In this document: piece by piece, positions 62,504-64,000 of the stretch | How the letters are laid out: every line of letters begins with the position of its first letter | How positions within the stretch are numbered: the stretch's first letter is position 1 | Notes under the pieces: model-generated | The model's database searches: none | Told to the model about the DNA's origin: nothing | Seen by the model: the letters and a program-made list of their open reading frames with translations, nothing else | Made by a program: the position numbers and the translations under genes | Assembly (NCBI RefSeq): GCF_001412595.2 | Contig: NZ_CP012640.2 | Coordinates: forward strand, 5,828,001 to 5,892,000 | Direction of reading: 5' to 3' | DNA length: 64,000 nt | Source: Massilia sp. WG5 | GTDB lineage: Bacteria; Pseudomonadota; Gammaproteobacteria; Burkholderiales; Burkholderiaceae_D

Positions 62504-63022
62504 ATGAGCACCAAATCGAATACCACCGCAAGTTCCGCCGCGAAAAACGCCGCCATCCACGCCGCCGGGATCACCGGGCAGGACGCCATCGCCCTGCTGG
62601 TCGCCGACCACCGCGAAGTGTCGGAAATGTTCAAGCAGTTCGAGGAGCTGGGCGACCGCGCCAAGGCCAGCAAGCAGAAGCTGACCGAAAAGATCTGCAA
62701 GTCGCTGATCGCCCATACCCAGATCGAGGAAGAAATCTTCTATCCCGCGGTGCGCGAACAGGTGAAGGATTCGGATGACATGGTCGACGAGGCCGTGGTC
62801 GAGCACCAGGCCGCCAAGGACCTGATCAAGCAGCTGCAGGAAATGGACCCGGACGAAGACCTGTATGACGCCAAGGTCAAGGTGCTCGGCGAGGAAATCG
62901 AGCACCACGTCAAGGAAGAGGAAGAAGAGATGTTCAAGCAGGCCAAGAAGAGCGGCCTGGACCTGATGGCGCTGGGCCAGGAGATGGCGCAGCGCAAGCA
63001 GGAAATCCTGTCGACCCTGTAA
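62504..63022 (+). CDS. Hemerythrin-domain protein
   Basis: 172 residues. All-helical HHE domain: LLVADHREVSEMFKQFEELG, LIAHTQIEEEIFYPAVREQ, EAVVEHQAAKDLIKQLQEMD and HHVKEEEEEMFKQAKKSG supply the His and carboxylate ligands of a di-iron site. Binds oxygen, nitric oxide or iron; related proteins aid stress resistance. GAGGGG lies before the ATG, with an Ala-rich lead of about 25 residues. Confidence 0.92.
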   Translation: MSTKSNTTASSAAKNAAIHAAGITGQDAIALLVADHREVSEMFKQFEELGDRAKASKQKLTEKICKSLIAHTQIEEEIFYPAVREQVKDSDDMVDEAVVEHQAAKDLIKQLQEMDPDEDLYDAKVKVLGEEIEHHVKEEEEEMFKQAKKSGLDLMALGQEMAQRKQEILSTL

Positions 63023-63040
63023 TCAGGGCGCCGGATACGC

Positions 63041-64000
63041 TCAGACCTTCAGCACGTCGGCCGGGGCGCCCGTCTCGGCCGGTTCCGCCAGCTGCGCCAG
63101 CAGGGCCGCCAGATCGACCGGCTTGACCATCTGCAGGTCGAAGCCGGCTTCCAGTACGCGGCGCTGGTCTTCGGCCAGGCCGTAGCCGGTGAGGGCGATC
63201 AGGCGGATGCCGCGGGTGGTCGCATCCTTGCGCAGGCGGCGCGCGACTTCGTAACCGTCGATGCCCGGCAGGCCGATATCGACCAGCGCCACTTCGGGAC
63301 GCTCGGCGACGGCCAGCTTCACGCCCTCCAGGCCGTCGCGCGCCTGGATCACCGGATAGCCGTAGGAACCCAGCATGGTCGCCATCATCTCGCGGCCATC
63401 GTCATTGTCTTCGATCAGCAGCACGGTCGGCTTCGCATCCGCGTTGACGGCGCTCGCCGGCGCGTCCATGTTTTCCGCCGGCTCGGTGCGCGGCAGGCGG
63501 ATCTCGAAGGTGCTGCCGCCGCCGTTGCCGACGCTGGTGGCGCTGACGCTGCCGCCATGCAGCTCGACCAGGCGCCGCACCAGCGACAGGCCGATCCCCA
63601 GTCCGCCCTGCGAACGGTCGATCGAGATCGAACCCTGCACGAACACGTCGAACACATGCGGCAGCAGGTCGGGGGGAATGCCGACGCCGGAATCGCGCAC
63701 GGTCAGCACCACGTCCTCGCCCACGGTGTCGATGGCGATCTCGATCTCGCCGCCGCTGGGCGTGTATTTCAGCGCATTGTCGATCAGGTTGGTGGCGATC
63801 TGCTCCAGGCGGGTCGGGTCGCCCTCGACCCAGCCGGCGCCGATCCGCGTGCCGAGCTGGTAGCCGGCCGTGCGGCCGGTGGCGCGGAAGGTGTCCAGGC
63901 AGCCCGACACCAGCGGCCCGATATCGAGGCGCTTCTTCGACAGCAGGATCTTGCCGGACATCGCGCGCGACAGGTCGAGCAGGTCGTCGACGATGCGCGA
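63041..64000 (-). CDS. Hybrid sensor kinase/response regulator, C-terminal part
   Basis: 320 residues visible, cut at the window end. It enters within the HisKA helix (SRIVDDLLDLSRAMSGKILL), continues with the HATPase domain (ATNLIDNALKYTPSGGEIEI, RDSGVGIPPDLL, GGLGIGLSLVRRLVELHGG), and ends in a receiver domain with VLLIEDNDDG, phospho-acceptor Asp in ALVDIGLPGIDG and the usual Lys (QMVKPVD). Signal input lies beyond 64000. Convergent with the hemerythrin gene. Confidence 0.9.
   Translation of the reverse strand, partial: SRIVDDLLDLSRAMSGKILLSKKRLDIGPLVSGCLDTFRATGRTAGYQLGTRIGAGWVEGDPTRLEQIATNLIDNALKYTPSGGEIEIAIDTVGEDVVLTVRDSGVGIPPDLLPHVFDVFVQGSISIDRSQGGLGIGLSLVRRLVELHGGSVSATSVGNGGGSTFEIRLPRTEPAENMDAPASAVNADAKPTVLLIEDNDDGREMMATMLGSYGYPVIQARDGLEGVKLAVAERPEVALVDIGLPGIDGYEVARRLRKDATTRGIRLIALTGYGLAEDQRRVLEAGFDLQMVKPVDLAALLAQLAEPAETGAPADVLKV

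Overview
The window looks like a chromosomal segment of a high-GC betaproteobacterium of the Oxalobacteraceae, probably Massilia/Telluria or a close relative. This rests on recognising protein types and gene neighbourhoods (beta-proteobacterial trimeric porin, H-NS with a short AT-hook-like tail, KfrA-type protein, PEP-CTERM protein, gal/lig ring-cleavage genes); no search was run. No rRNA, tRNA, CRISPR array or intact insertion sequence was seen.

Layout. 1-3.3 kb: start of a chemoreceptor, a LytS/LytTR-type two-component pair, and an RNase Z that lacks its usual DCGEGTQ segment. 3.3-11.6 kb: a compact gallate (4,5-cleavage) catabolic locus. A minus-strand operon (galD tautomerase, ligJ-type hydratase, ligK/galC-type aldolase) and a plus-strand operon (aromatic-acid MFS importer, gallate dioxygenase, porin) lie on either side of a LysR regulator with two DNA-binding domains; a 14-bp motif occurs on both sides of that regulator in inverted orientation. 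11.6-14.4 kb: siderophore-interacting flavoprotein with a divergent MarR, DUF488, and a frameshifted DUF2971 gene. 14.4-19.1 kb: polyphosphate locus (ppx facing sixA-ppk1), with a large nested hairpin between the convergent genes and a PHO box in front of ppk1. 19.2-20.8 kb: LysR with a divergent DUF4336 gene.

20.8-25.5 kb is an AT-richer, gene-poor accessory island. It opens with an IS5-like transposase scrap and a possible GGDEF scrap, then carries a large unrecognised lipoprotein, about 1.2 kb without a convincing gene, and a PEP-CTERM protein behind a good sigma-54 promoter. 25.5-36.8 kb returns to ordinary high-GC housekeeping and stress genes: three LysR/enzyme pairs or neighbours, DUF885 peptidase, old yellow enzyme, DoxX-OsmC-pirin, GGDEF/EAL protein, SDR and GST. 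36.9-39.8 kb is a tssF-tssG pair without any other type VI secretion gene in view. 39.8-42.3 kb is a CueR-type promoter driving copA, whose open frame runs without a stop into a complete copZ-like metallochaperone that has its own Shine-Dalgarno and ATG.

42.4-64 kb: H-NS, KfrA-like coiled-coil protein, EamA and TSUP transporters, CDF metal transporter, Pat-type lysine acetyltransferase, small exported proteins, LysR/hydrolase pair with a perfect palindrome between them, a two-component system divergent from an alpha-ketoglutarate permease, DEAD-box helicase, a 42-residue lipoprotein, outer-membrane barrel, Gly/His-rich exported protein, NDH-2, a soluble NarL-class kinase, hemerythrin, and the C-terminal part of a hybrid kinase cut by the window end.

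The observations most worth pursuing are the copA/copZ read-through arrangement with an internal start, the tandem-HTH LysR with its duplicated operator in the gallate locus, the RNase Z lacking motif I, the PHO-box-driven ppk1-sixA operon, and the low-GC island with its sigma-54 PEP-CTERM gene and unknown lipoprotein.
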